Assembly (NCBI GenBank): GCA_007120485.1
Contig: SKNP01000317.1
Coordinates: forward strand, 1 to 7,128
Length of the DNA stretch: 7,128 bases
Reading direction: 5' to 3'
From: Nitriliruptoraceae bacterium
Lineage (GTDB): Bacteria > Actinomycetota > Nitriliruptoria > Nitriliruptorales > Nitriliruptoraceae
Shown here: piece after piece, positions 1 to 5,716 of the stretch
Position numbering within the stretch: the stretch's first letter is position 1
How the letters are laid out: every line of letters starts with the position of its first letter
The notes under the pieces: generated by a model
What the model was told of the DNA's origin: nothing
Seen by the model: only the letters and a program-made list of their open reading frames with translations
Database searches by the model: none
Translations under genes and position numbers: made by a program

Positions 1-191
1 TCCGCGGGACGGGTCCACGATCGAGGACGTCCGGCCCTACCGGTCAGGACCATCGACCCAGCGGCGAGGTAGCCCGAGCCGACCCCCGCGGACCCATCTC
101 CAGACGGCGAGGTGGTCCTGACCGACCCACCAGGTCCGCCCGCCCCCGATGCTCCAGCCGTGGACCCACGCGCCGGCAGGGACCGAACGGA
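1..191. other. Intergenic/left-edge region without a supportable gene
   Basis: This stretch lies downstream of the minus-strand acyl-CoA dehydrogenase. I see no start codon with a ribosome binding site on either strand. Plus-strand frames entering from the left edge meet stops at 70-72 (TAG) and 119-121 (TGA), so the tail of a convergent gene ending here cannot be excluded. One minus-strand frame stays open from inside the dehydrogenase gene down to a TAG at 37. Its codons are GC3-rich and it encodes several Trp-Val pairs, but it has no plausible start of its own. A nested inverted repeat occupies 11-167. No tRNA-like structure was seen. Confidence 0.6.
11..167. repeat. Nested inverted repeat downstream of the dehydrogenase gene
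   Basis: The inner arms are a perfect 12-bp inverted repeat, CGGTCAGGACCA at 41-52 and TGGTCCTGACCG at 113-124. One wobble pair (53/112) and one further pair (54/111) could extend it. The outer arms are a perfect 9-bp inverted repeat, GGGTCCACG at 11-19 and CGTGGACCC at 159-167. The arms nest, so one RNA could form both stems at once, with an inner loop of about 60 nt. The position just 3' of a minus-strand stop codon (192) fits a transcript-end structure, but there is no U-tract as in an intrinsic terminator. It could also be a small structured RNA or a chance product of GC-rich sequence. Confidence 0.45.
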
Positions 192-1832
192 TCAGGTCGT
201 CACCGGGTCCTCCAGGGCGCCGGCAAGCAGCTGCCGAGCGATGACCCGCAGCGCCAGCACCTCGTCGGTGCCCTCGAAGATCGACAGCACCCGGGCATCG
301 ACGAAGAGCCGACTGACCGTGTACTCCTCCGCGTAGCCGTAGCCGCCGTGCAACTGCTGGGCCTCGCGGGTCACCCACTCCGCCGCCCGACAGGCAAGCT
401 GCTTGACCTGGCTGGCCGAGAGCTGGCCGTTGGCATCTCCCCGCGCGAGCTGCCGAGCGACGTCGACCGACAGCACCCGGCACGCGGCGATCCACGCGGC
501 CATCCGGGCGAGCTTGGCGCGGGTGAGCTCGTAGTCCCCGAGGGCGGTGGCGAAGACGTGCCGCTCCCCGCTGTAGCGGACGGCCTCCTCGAGCGCGGCC
601 TGCATCACCCCTTGGGCTCGCCCGGCGGTCTGCAGCCGGGCGTTGGCGAAGGCCTGCATCTGCAGGTAGAAGCCACGCCCGAGCCCGTCGTCTTCGCCGA
701 TCAGGGCCCGATGCGGCACGCGCCAGCCGTCGAACGACACCTCGAAGGAGTGCATGCCGCGGTAGCCGATCGTCGGGATGGCACGCGCGTCCATGCTGCC
801 ACCGCCGTCCTGCTCGGCGCGCCACTGGTGTCCGGGGAAGGCGTCCTTCTCGACCACGAACAGGCTCAAGCCCTTGTGTCCGAGGGCCCGATCGGGGTCG
901 GTCCGCGCGAGCACCAGCAGGTACTCCGCACGACCGGCGAAGGTGCACCAGGTCTTGACCCCGTCGATGACCCACTCGTCGCCGTCACGCTTGGCGGTGC
1001 AGGTCACCCCAGCGACGTCGGAGCCGACGCCGGGTTCGGTGACCGCCACCCCGCACATCTTCTCCCCAGCGGCGATCGCGGGGAGCCACCGCGACTTCTG
1101 CTCCTCGGTCCCGCCCTTGAGGATGGCGGTGCCGATGATCTCCGGCCGGGTGATCAGCGACCCGGCGACCCCCAACGAGCCACGGGAGAGCTCCTCGGTG
1201 ACCAGCACCATGTTGAGCAGTTCGTCATCGTCGCCGGCCGCGAACCCACCGTGGGCTTCGGGGATGGACAACGCGAAGCACCCGAGTTCCGCCAGCCCGG
1301 CGATGATCTCCTCCGGCAGGTCTTCGTCGTGGCGGTGGATGCGCTCGGCGACCGGCTTGACGCGCTCCTCGGCGAAGCGACGGAACGTCTGGCGGACCAT
1401 CTCCAGGTCCTCGGGCAGGTGTCGACCGCCGGCTTCGCCCGTAGCGAGGACCCGCTCGCCGACGGCCCCGAGCGTCGCTGGATCGCGACCCAGGGCGATC
1501 GCCTCAGCCTGGTCGGCGAGCACGTCGGTCGGTACGCCGAAGGCCGCTTCGCGTCCGCTCACCCGTGCGCGCAGGTCCGCCGCGACATCCGCCGCGAACA
1601 CCAGCGCGAGCGACGCTTCCACCTCGCCGTGTTCGCCCCAGTCGACCAACCGCTCCGCCGCCGTGACGGCTGAGGCCAGGGTCGCCAGGTCGTACGCGAG
1701 CGATCCGTGCTCGTCGATCCGGCGGGTGCTGATCCGGCCGTCCACCTCGCACGCGGTCGCGAGGTGCCGGCTGGCCTGATCGACGACCTCCCGGAGCGCT
1801 GCGGCGAGCGAGGATGCATGGTCGAGGTGCAT
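192..1832 (-). CDS. mcd: Acyl-CoA dehydrogenase, methylsuccinyl-CoA dehydrogenase (Mcd)-like
   Basis: This is a flavin-dependent acyl-CoA dehydrogenase of 546 residues, longer than the usual ~380-400. Residues 1 to about 140 form a helical N-terminal extension. The standard fold follows: N-terminal helical part about 145-260, the flavin-contacting segment TEPGVGSD at 265-272, middle beta domain to about 370, and C-terminal helices to about 535 with HGGYGYAEEY at 495-504. Glu520 in FEGTDE is in the usual catalytic-base position. The extension, the long loop before GYRGM (356-360), and FDGWRV, ARLQTAGRAQGV and DARVLSIFEG match my memory of (2S)-methylsuccinyl-CoA dehydrogenase, which makes mesaconyl-(C1)-CoA in the ethylmalonyl-CoA pathway. 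The family call is near certain; the substrate is inferred. The ATG at 1832 is chosen over a GTG at 1913 because GAGAGG lies 8 nt upstream. No other gene of that pathway is visible here. It is the last gene of the minus-strand run, 123 bp after the ROK kinase. Confidence 0.8.
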   Translation of the reverse strand: MHLDHASSLAAALREVVDQASRHLATACEVDGRISTRRIDEHGSLAYDLATLASAVTAAERLVDWGEHGEVEASLALVFAADVAADLRARVSGREAAFGVPTDVLADQAEAIALGRDPATLGAVGERVLATGEAGGRHLPEDLEMVRQTFRRFAEERVKPVAERIHRHDEDLPEEIIAGLAELGCFALSIPEAHGGFAAGDDDELLNMVLVTEELSRGSLGVAGSLITRPEIIGTAILKGGTEEQKSRWLPAIAAGEKMCGVAVTEPGVGSDVAGVTCTAKRDGDEWVIDGVKTWCTFAGRAEYLLVLARTDPDRALGHKGLSLFVVEKDAFPGHQWRAEQDGGGSMDARAIPTIGYRGMHSFEVSFDGWRVPHRALIGEDDGLGRGFYLQMQAFANARLQTAGRAQGVMQAALEEAVRYSGERHVFATALGDYELTRAKLARMAAWIAACRVLSVDVARQLARGDANGQLSASQVKQLACRAAEWVTREAQQLHGGYGYAEEYTVSRLFVDARVLSIFEGTDEVLALRVIARQLLAGALEDPVTT

Positions 1833-1840
1833 GGGATCAG

Positions 1841-1846
1841 CCTCTC
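1841..1846 (-). promoter_or_regulatory. Ribosome binding site of the acyl-CoA dehydrogenase
   Basis: GAGAGG on the minus strand lies 8 nt before the ATG at 1832. It supports this start over the upstream in-frame GTG at 1913, which would add a 27-residue Arg/Pro-rich lead that does not look like folded protein. Confidence 0.6.
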
Positions 1847-1880
1847 GGGAGGGTCCGGGCCGCGGACTCCCCGGACGATG

Positions 1881-1917
1881 CGGGGTGCGACGGACACGGG
1901 CGAAGCGTGCCACCCCG
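1881..1917. repeat. Possible stem-loop between ROK kinase and dehydrogenase genes
   Basis: CGGGGTG (1881-1887) and CACCCCG (1911-1917) are perfect 7-bp inverted arms separated by 23 nt, within the 123-bp spacer between the ROK kinase stop (1956) and the dehydrogenase start (1832). It could be an attenuating or processing hairpin in a shared transcript. The stem is short, the loop large, and such arms arise easily at this GC content. No U-tract follows on the minus strand, so I do not call it a terminator. Confidence 0.2.
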
Positions 1918-1955
1918 GGGACGCCGCGGCCAAGCTGGGGCCGACTCCGAGCGGC

Positions 1956-2909
1956 TCAGACCACCTCGCGGGCCAAGAGCGCTGCACCGATCGCGCCTCC
2001 GTCATCTCCCAGTTCGGCGGCGACCAGATCGACCTCGGGCGGCTGCAGGAACAACAGCGGCTGTAAGGCCGCCTCGATCCACCGGCGGAAGGGCGCTCCG
2101 AGCTTGTCCGCGAGGCCCCCGCCCAGCACGACCCGGTCCAGGTCGAGCAGGTTGACCGTGCTCGCGATCCCGGCCGCGAGCACCTCCGCAGCCTCCTGCA
2201 GCAGGTCGGCGACGAGCAGGTCACCGCTCTCGAACGCGGTCCGGAACACCCCCGAGGTCGCCCGCGTCTTGCCCTTGTCCTCCATCACGTCGAACAGGAT
2301 CGTCGACGTCCCGGTCGCATGGCGCCGTTCGGCCGTCAGTTCCATCGCCCGTCGTCCGGCGTACGCCTCGACGCAGCCGCGGCGACCGCAGGGGCAGACG
2401 GCGCCACCCTGGCGGACGATGACGTGCCCGAGCTCACCGGCACCACCGTGGGCACCTTCGTAGGGCTGCCCGTCCAGGATCAACCCACCGCCGATCCCCG
2501 TGCCGGCGAAGACGCACAGCAACGAGTCGCTGCCGCGTCCACCACCCAGCCGGTGTTCGCCGACCGCCGCCGCGGTGACGTCGTTGGCGACGCGTACCGG
2601 CAGGCCGAGCGGATCCTTCAGCGCACCAGCCAGGTCGAACCGTTCGTCGAAGCCCGGGACGTTGGAACTGGATCCGACGGTGCCGTCGATCACGACCCCC
2701 GGCGTCCCGACCCCGACCGCACGGACATCATCCAGGTCCAGCTCGGCGTCCTTGAGCGCCTTGCCGGCGGCGGCGACCATGGCCTCGACCACCCCGTCGC
2801 GGCCACCGTCGACCGGGGTGCTGCGCTTGGCGGAGCCGCCGACCGTGTCACCGTCGAGCACGACGGCGTAGACGTTGGTCCCTCCGAGATCGATCCCGAC
2901 GGTCCGCAC
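1956..2909 (-). CDS. ROK-family sugar kinase (glucokinase-like)
   Basis: This is a ROK-family kinase of 317 residues, the normal family length, predicted to be cytoplasmic and to phosphorylate a hexose or amino-hexose with ATP. The N-terminal phosphate-binding motif DLGGT is at residues 7-11. The likely catalytic Asp110 sits in VANDVTAAAVGE, and GTGIGGG is at 136-142. The ExGH motif is E159-L-G-H162. The zinc motif CPCGRRGCVE spans 172-181, so the ligands would be His162, Cys172, Cys174 and Cys179. There is no N-terminal helix-turn-helix, so this is a kinase-type rather than a repressor-type (NagC/XylR) ROK protein. Glucose is the default guess; N-acetylglucosamine, mannose or fructose are possible. 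The start is GTG at 2909 because GGAGG lies 6 nt upstream. The in-frame extension beyond it overlaps the transporter gene and is not credible. It sits 56 bp after the transporter stop and 123 bp before the dehydrogenase. Confidence 0.93.
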   Translation of the reverse strand: MRTVGIDLGGTNVYAVVLDGDTVGGSAKRSTPVDGGRDGVVEAMVAAAGKALKDAELDLDDVRAVGVGTPGVVIDGTVGSSSNVPGFDERFDLAGALKDPLGLPVRVANDVTAAAVGEHRLGGGRGSDSLLCVFAGTGIGGGLILDGQPYEGAHGGAGELGHVIVRQGGAVCPCGRRGCVEAYAGRRAMELTAERRHATGTSTILFDVMEDKGKTRATSGVFRTAFESGDLLVADLLQEAAEVLAAGIASTVNLLDLDRVVLGGGLADKLGAPFRRWIEAALQPLLFLQPPEVDLVAAELGDDGGAIGAALLAREVV

Positions 2910-2915
2910 CTGGCA

Positions 2916-2920
2916 CCTCC
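2916..2920 (-). promoter_or_regulatory. Shine-Dalgarno deciding the ROK kinase GTG start
   Basis: A perfect GGAGG on the minus strand, 6 nt before the GTG at 2909, fixes that start. The open frame otherwise continues 107 codons further upstream, to 3230, as an antiparallel-style shadow inside the transporter gene. Confidence 0.85.
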
Positions 2921-2965
2921 TGCCGTCGCGAGCGTAGGACGCGGCGACCCGACCCGCCGTGACGA

Positions 2966-3883
2966 TCAGTCCGTGGTCCGCGGAACCCGCCCACCGACCA
3001 GACCCAACCCAGCGATCAACAGCACCGCCCCCACCAGGCCGGGACCGGTGAGCTGTTCGCCGACCACGACCAGCGCCAGCGCGGTCGCCGTCAGCGGCTC
3101 CGCCAGGGTCAACGTGGTCACCGTCGGCGCATCCAGCCCCCGCAGCCCTCGGATGAAGAACAGGTAGCCGACGGTGGTCGCGACCGCGAGCCATCCCGCT
3201 GCCGTCGCACCGACGGGCGTCGCGACCCACCCCAGCTCGCCCACCACCAGCAACGGTGACAGCCCGAGCCCGGCGACCACGAAGACGACCACGACCAGGG
3301 ACGGGCCATCACCACCAGCTCGCAGCACGCGCTTGGACACGGTCGTGTACGTGGCGTACGCCGCCCCTGCGATCAGGCTGGAGAACACGCCGAGGGTGCT
3401 GGGTACGTCCGCGCCTGGCTCTCCCTGCGTCCCGGCGAGCAGCACGACGGCCGCTCCCGCGATCGTCAGCGAGGTGGCGACCCACCACCGGGGACGTGGG
3501 CGCTCGCCGGCCATGGCGGCGAACACGCCGGCCCAGACGGGAGCGCTGCCGAGCGCGAGCAGCGTGCCGAGGGCCACCCCGGCTTCGCGGACGCCGGTCA
3601 TCAGCCCGAGCTGGAAGATCGCGATCGCCACGCCGCTGCCGATCGAGGCCAGTGGTGCCGTGCGAACGGTGCGGACGATCGTCTCCCGGTAGCCCGCCAG
3701 CAGCAGCGCCAGCGGCAGCATCACCCCGGCACCCGCGCTGCGGACCGCGGCCACCGTCGCCGGATGCACCTCGGCGGCCCCGAGCTCCTGGGTGGCGCCG
3801 ATCGTGCCCCAGAGCATCGCGGCGATCAGGACCGCGCCTGCGGAGAGCCGATCGCTGCGCCGGCCCTCGACCGCGGGGCTCAC
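2966..3883 (-). CDS. EamA/DMT-superfamily transporter, ten membrane helices
   Basis: This is an inner-membrane protein of 305 residues with ten predicted helices, the usual size and layout of a two-EamA-domain drug/metabolite transporter. Approximate helices are 14-34, 43-65, 80-98, 102-125, 133-151, 163-184, 195-215, 227-247, 254-276 and 280-298. The first half begins with the family-typical AAMLWGTIGA (21-30). The end of each half carries a related pattern, including LAEPLTATALALVVVGEQLTG (260-280 region) near helix 9. There is no signal peptide. Members commonly export amino acids, metabolites or drugs, but the substrate here cannot be read from sequence. The GTG start overlaps the TGA of the upstream LLM oxidoreductase as GTGA (3880-3883). 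No good Shine-Dalgarno precedes it, which fits translational coupling. The kinase gene follows after 56 bp. Confidence 0.93.
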   Translation of the reverse strand: MSPAVEGRRSDRLSAGAVLIAAMLWGTIGATQELGAAEVHPATVAAVRSAGAGVMLPLALLLAGYRETIVRTVRTAPLASIGSGVAIAIFQLGLMTGVREAGVALGTLLALGSAPVWAGVFAAMAGERPRPRWWVATSLTIAGAAVVLLAGTQGEPGADVPSTLGVFSSLIAGAAYATYTTVSKRVLRAGGDGPSLVVVVFVVAGLGLSPLLVVGELGWVATPVGATAAGWLAVATTVGYLFFIRGLRGLDAPTVTTLTLAEPLTATALALVVVGEQLTGPGLVGAVLLIAGLGLVGGRVPRTTD

Positions 3884-4893
3884 CGACCCGCGAGGTCGGC
3901 GCGGACCTGCGCGAGGCTGGCCTCGTCGAACGCGAACGCGGTCGACAGGCTGACGCGATCGACCGCGTCCCCGTACCGCTCCACGATCGCGGCACCCACC
4001 TCCGGGGGGTCGGCCACCACGGCGAAGGCGTGCAGCACCTCGTCGGTGATCAGCTGGGGCATACGGTCCCAGCCGTCGTGGGTGGACAGCTGATGCAGTT
4101 CCTCGTGCAGGTCGCCCCAGCCGTGCTGGTCCAGGACCGCCCGGTAGGCGGGGGTGGACCCGTAGAACGCCAACTGCTCCTTGACCATGGCCTCAGCCGC
4201 CGCCCGGTGCTGGTCATCGTGGCCGGTGACCACGAACACCGGGAGCGCGATCTCCACGTCCGCACGGGCGCGGCCGGCGGCGTCGGTGCCCTCCGTCAGG
4301 TTCGGAAGCGTGACCTCGCGGAGGTAGTCGGCGGTGGTGAAGGCGTGAGCGAGCAGCCCGTCGGCGACCTCCCCGGTCACCCGCGTCATGAGCGGGCCGA
4401 CCGCAGCCAGCCAGACCGCGGGAGGACCGTGCCCGTGGTCGTCGGGGGTGAAGAACGGCGTCATCAGCGTGTGGCGGTAGAAGGTCCCCCGGAACGCCAA
4501 CCGCTCCCCGCTGGCCCAGGCGTCCCAGATGGCGTGTAACGCCTGCACGTACTCACGCATACGCGCGGCCGGTTGCGACCACTCGGTCGAGAACCGCTTC
4601 TCGATGTGCGGCTTGATCTGTGATCCGAGCCCGAGCACGAACCGGCCGCCCGTCTGGGCCTGCAGGTCGTGGGCCGCGTAGGCCAGATGCATCGGGCTGC
4701 GCGGGAACGCGACCGCGATCGCGGTCCCCACCTCCATCGGACCCGATACCTGCGCTGCCAGCGCGCATTGCAACAGCGGGTCATGGGTGGTCTCGCTGAC
4801 GAACCAGCCGTCGTAGCCCTGCGCACGCGCCGCGTCGACCTCGCCGACGACGGCGTTGAGTGGGTGGCCGTAGGTCACCGCGTCCAGTTTCAT
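3880..4893 (-). CDS. LLM-class, probably F420-dependent oxidoreductase (TIGR03617-like)
   Basis: This is a luciferase-like monooxygenase-family TIM-barrel protein of 337 residues. Its motifs recall the actinobacterial F420-dependent group TIGR03617 (MSMEG_2256 family): QGYDGWFVSETTHDP (25-39), GTAIAVAFPRSPMHLAYAAHD (56-76 region), TGGRFVLGLGSQIKPHIEKRF (81-101 region), ARMREYVQALHAIWDAW (110-126), FYRHTLMTPFF (138-148), LAAVGPLMTRVTGEVADGLL (162-181) and YLREVTLPNL (190-199). The subfamily name is from memory and was not searched. Such enzymes use reduced F420 or flavin to act on small organic substrates; the substrate here is unknown. F420 use is inferred from family and does not show as a single residue. 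The ATG at 4893 is preferred over the in-frame codon at 4908 because GGGAGG lies 7 nt upstream and homologues start close to the MKLDxxxxG strand. It overlaps the transporter gene by 4 nt and follows the thioesterase by 57 bp. Confidence 0.9.
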   Translation of the reverse strand: MKLDAVTYGHPLNAVVGEVDAARAQGYDGWFVSETTHDPLLQCALAAQVSGPMEVGTAIAVAFPRSPMHLAYAAHDLQAQTGGRFVLGLGSQIKPHIEKRFSTEWSQPAARMREYVQALHAIWDAWASGERLAFRGTFYRHTLMTPFFTPDDHGHGPPAVWLAAVGPLMTRVTGEVADGLLAHAFTTADYLREVTLPNLTEGTDAAGRARADVEIALPVFVVTGHDDQHRAAAEAMVKEQLAFYGSTPAYRAVLDQHGWGDLHEELHQLSTHDGWDRMPQLITDEVLHAFAVVADPPEVGAAIVERYGDAVDRVSLSTAFAFDEASLAQVRADLAGR

Positions 4894-4900
4894 GCCGGTC

Positions 4901-4906
4901 CCTCCC
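4901..4906 (-). promoter_or_regulatory. Ribosome binding site of the LLM oxidoreductase
   Basis: GGGAGG on the minus strand lies 7 nt before the ATG at 4893. The alternative in-frame start at 4908 would sit upstream of this site and add only five residues, so 4893 is chosen. Confidence 0.75.
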
Positions 4907-4950
4907 ACCGCACGGCACGACGCCGCCCGGTCGCCTGTCGTCGCGCGCTG

Positions 4951-5520
4951 CTAGCTGCCGAGCTGGGACAGCTCCACGTTCTGGAGCCGGACCTGGCCAC
5001 GGGCCACCGCCTTCCCGTCGTCTGCACGCGTCAACTCGACCAGCCACAACTGCTGGAGGCGGCCGACGTGGACGGGGGTCGCGACCCCGTCGATCCGGCC
5101 CGTCCGGTGCGAACGGAGGAAGTCGGTGGCGTTGCTCACGCCGACGCAGAGCTTGCCGGCCGGGGCGATCCGCAACGCCGCGGCGATGGAGGCCATGCTC
5201 TCGATCATCGAGCACCACACCCCGCCATGGACGATGCCGTACGGCTGGTGGTGACGTTCATCGACGTCGAGGTGGGCGGTGACCCGATCGCTGGCCAGGG
5301 TGTCCCACTCGAGGCCGAGCGTGGTGCCGGCGAACCCATCGTGGCCGAGGACCTCCATCCCGTGGTCGAGGTCGGCGACCCCGATCTCCTCACCGGCGGC
5401 GAGCCGCTCGAGGATCTGCGCCATCTCCGCGGGAAGCCCGGGCGGCGGTCCACCGGTCCCCTCAGCTCCCCCGTCGCCACCTTGCGACGACGCGGCCGGC
5501 TCACGCTGACGTTCCACCAC
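4951..5520 (-). CDS. PaaI/YdiI-type hotdog-fold acyl-CoA thioesterase
   Basis: This is a predicted acyl-CoA thioesterase of 189 residues. The hotdog domain covers about residues 53-185. The hallmark is VHGGVWCSMIESMAS (97-111): His98-Gly-Gly followed by Glu107, spaced as in E. coli YdiI/MenI, where this Glu is catalytic (PaaI itself has Asp). The second half, with SNATDFLRSHRTGRIDG (129-145) and ARGQVRLQNV (173-182), is typical of the family. Substrates are usually aromatic or medium-chain acyl-CoA esters; this one is unknown. The first 35 or so residues are Gly/Pro/Ser/Glu-rich and probably disordered, so the protein is longer than the usual ~140-160. The GTG at 5520 is preferred because GAAGGG lies 6 nt upstream. 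An internal ATG at 5424 would give 157 residues but has only a poorly spaced GGAG. The open frame upstream to 5718 would collide with ilvD and is rejected. It is the first gene of the minus-strand run, and its CoA-ester role could relate to the dehydrogenase at the far end. Confidence 0.88.
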   Translation of the reverse strand: MVERQREPAASSQGGDGGAEGTGGPPPGLPAEMAQILERLAAGEEIGVADLDHGMEVLGHDGFAGTTLGLEWDTLASDRVTAHLDVDERHHQPYGIVHGGVWCSMIESMASIAAALRIAPAGKLCVGVSNATDFLRSHRTGRIDGVATPVHVGRLQQLWLVELTRADDGKAVARGQVRLQNVELSQLGS

Positions 5521-5526
5521 AACGGA

Positions 5527-5532
5527 CCCTTC
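5527..5532 (-). promoter_or_regulatory. Ribosome binding site of the thioesterase
   Basis: GAAGGG on the minus strand lies 6 nt before the GTG at 5520. A second purine-rich AGGAG at 5536-5540 is too far from this GTG to serve it. The next GTG, at 5517, is also possible and would remove one residue. Confidence 0.5.
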
Positions 5533-5644
5533 CCACTCCTCGCGGCCGGACCCCGACCGGCGCCCACCGGCCCGGGACCGTAGCCCACCAGGCCCGCACC
5601 TGATCCGTTGCGGCGCAGCCACGACGACCGCGGCGACCCGGATG

Positions 5645-5672
5645 GGTTCGACGGCGACGACGGCCGTATGCT
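5645..5672 (+). promoter_or_regulatory. Weak candidate promoter for ilvD
   Basis: TATGCT (5667-5672) matches the -10 consensus at four of six bases. GGTTCG (5645-5650), with a 16-nt spacer, or TTCGAC (5647-5652), with a shorter 14-nt spacer, could act as the -35. It would start transcription near 5679, leaving a short leader of about 40 nt before ilvD. It is AT-richer than its surroundings, but the match is poor and unproven. Confidence 0.25.
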
Positions 5673-5703
5673 CAGCTTGCCACCCAAGACGGCGTCCCCT
5701 GCG

Positions 5704-5709
5704 AGGGAG
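5704..5709 (+). promoter_or_regulatory. Ribosome binding site of ilvD
   Basis: AGGGAG lies 7 nt before the ATG at 5717. It supports that start over an in-frame ATG at 5642, which would add 25 residues rich in Arg, Thr and Ala. Confidence 0.8.
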
Positions 5710-5716
5710 AGCACCC

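Larger units (their letters stand above)
5521..5716. other. Divergent intergenic region between thioesterase and ilvD
   Basis: This 196-bp gap separates two divergently transcribed genes and should hold promoters for both. On the plus side I see a weak -10-like TATGCT at 5667-5672 and a ribosome binding site just before ilvD. On the minus side no convincing promoter stands out; a TACGGT near 5577-5582 is a poor -10 candidate. I found no riboswitch, T-box or clear BCAA leader peptide with runs of Ile/Leu/Val codons. Confidence 0.6.

Noticed and set aside
3..53. Possible start of another minus-strand gene (ATG at 53-51) running off the left edge
   Set aside because: There is no Shine-Dalgarno sequence upstream and only about 17 codons are visible, with no recognisable protein pattern.
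37..975. A 312-codon minus-strand frame overlapping the dehydrogenase gene in another phase
   Set aside because: Most of it is an Arg/Ala/Gly-rich shifted-frame shadow of the dehydrogenase. Only its last ~50 codons lie outside that gene, and they are reported as a separate weak finding.
348..1673. A 441-codon plus-strand open frame antisense to the acyl-CoA dehydrogenase gene
   Set aside because: It is the antisense shadow of a well-supported gene. Its product is Arg/Gly/Pro/Asp-rich with no recognisable domain, as expected in GC-rich DNA.
1849..1870. Short hairpin GTCCG/CGGAC just upstream of the dehydrogenase ribosome binding site
   Set aside because: The stem is only five to seven pairs, with wobble, in GC-rich sequence, which is too weak to call regulatory.
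3256..4539. A 427-codon plus-strand open frame across the transporter and LLM genes
   Set aside because: It spans two clearly coding genes on the other strand, and its product is an Arg/Pro-rich low-complexity sequence without a fold.
5521..5716. BCAA-responsive leader peptide or riboswitch upstream of ilvD
   Set aside because: I found no short reading frame with runs of Ile, Leu or Val codons, no T-box sequence and no terminator/antiterminator pair.
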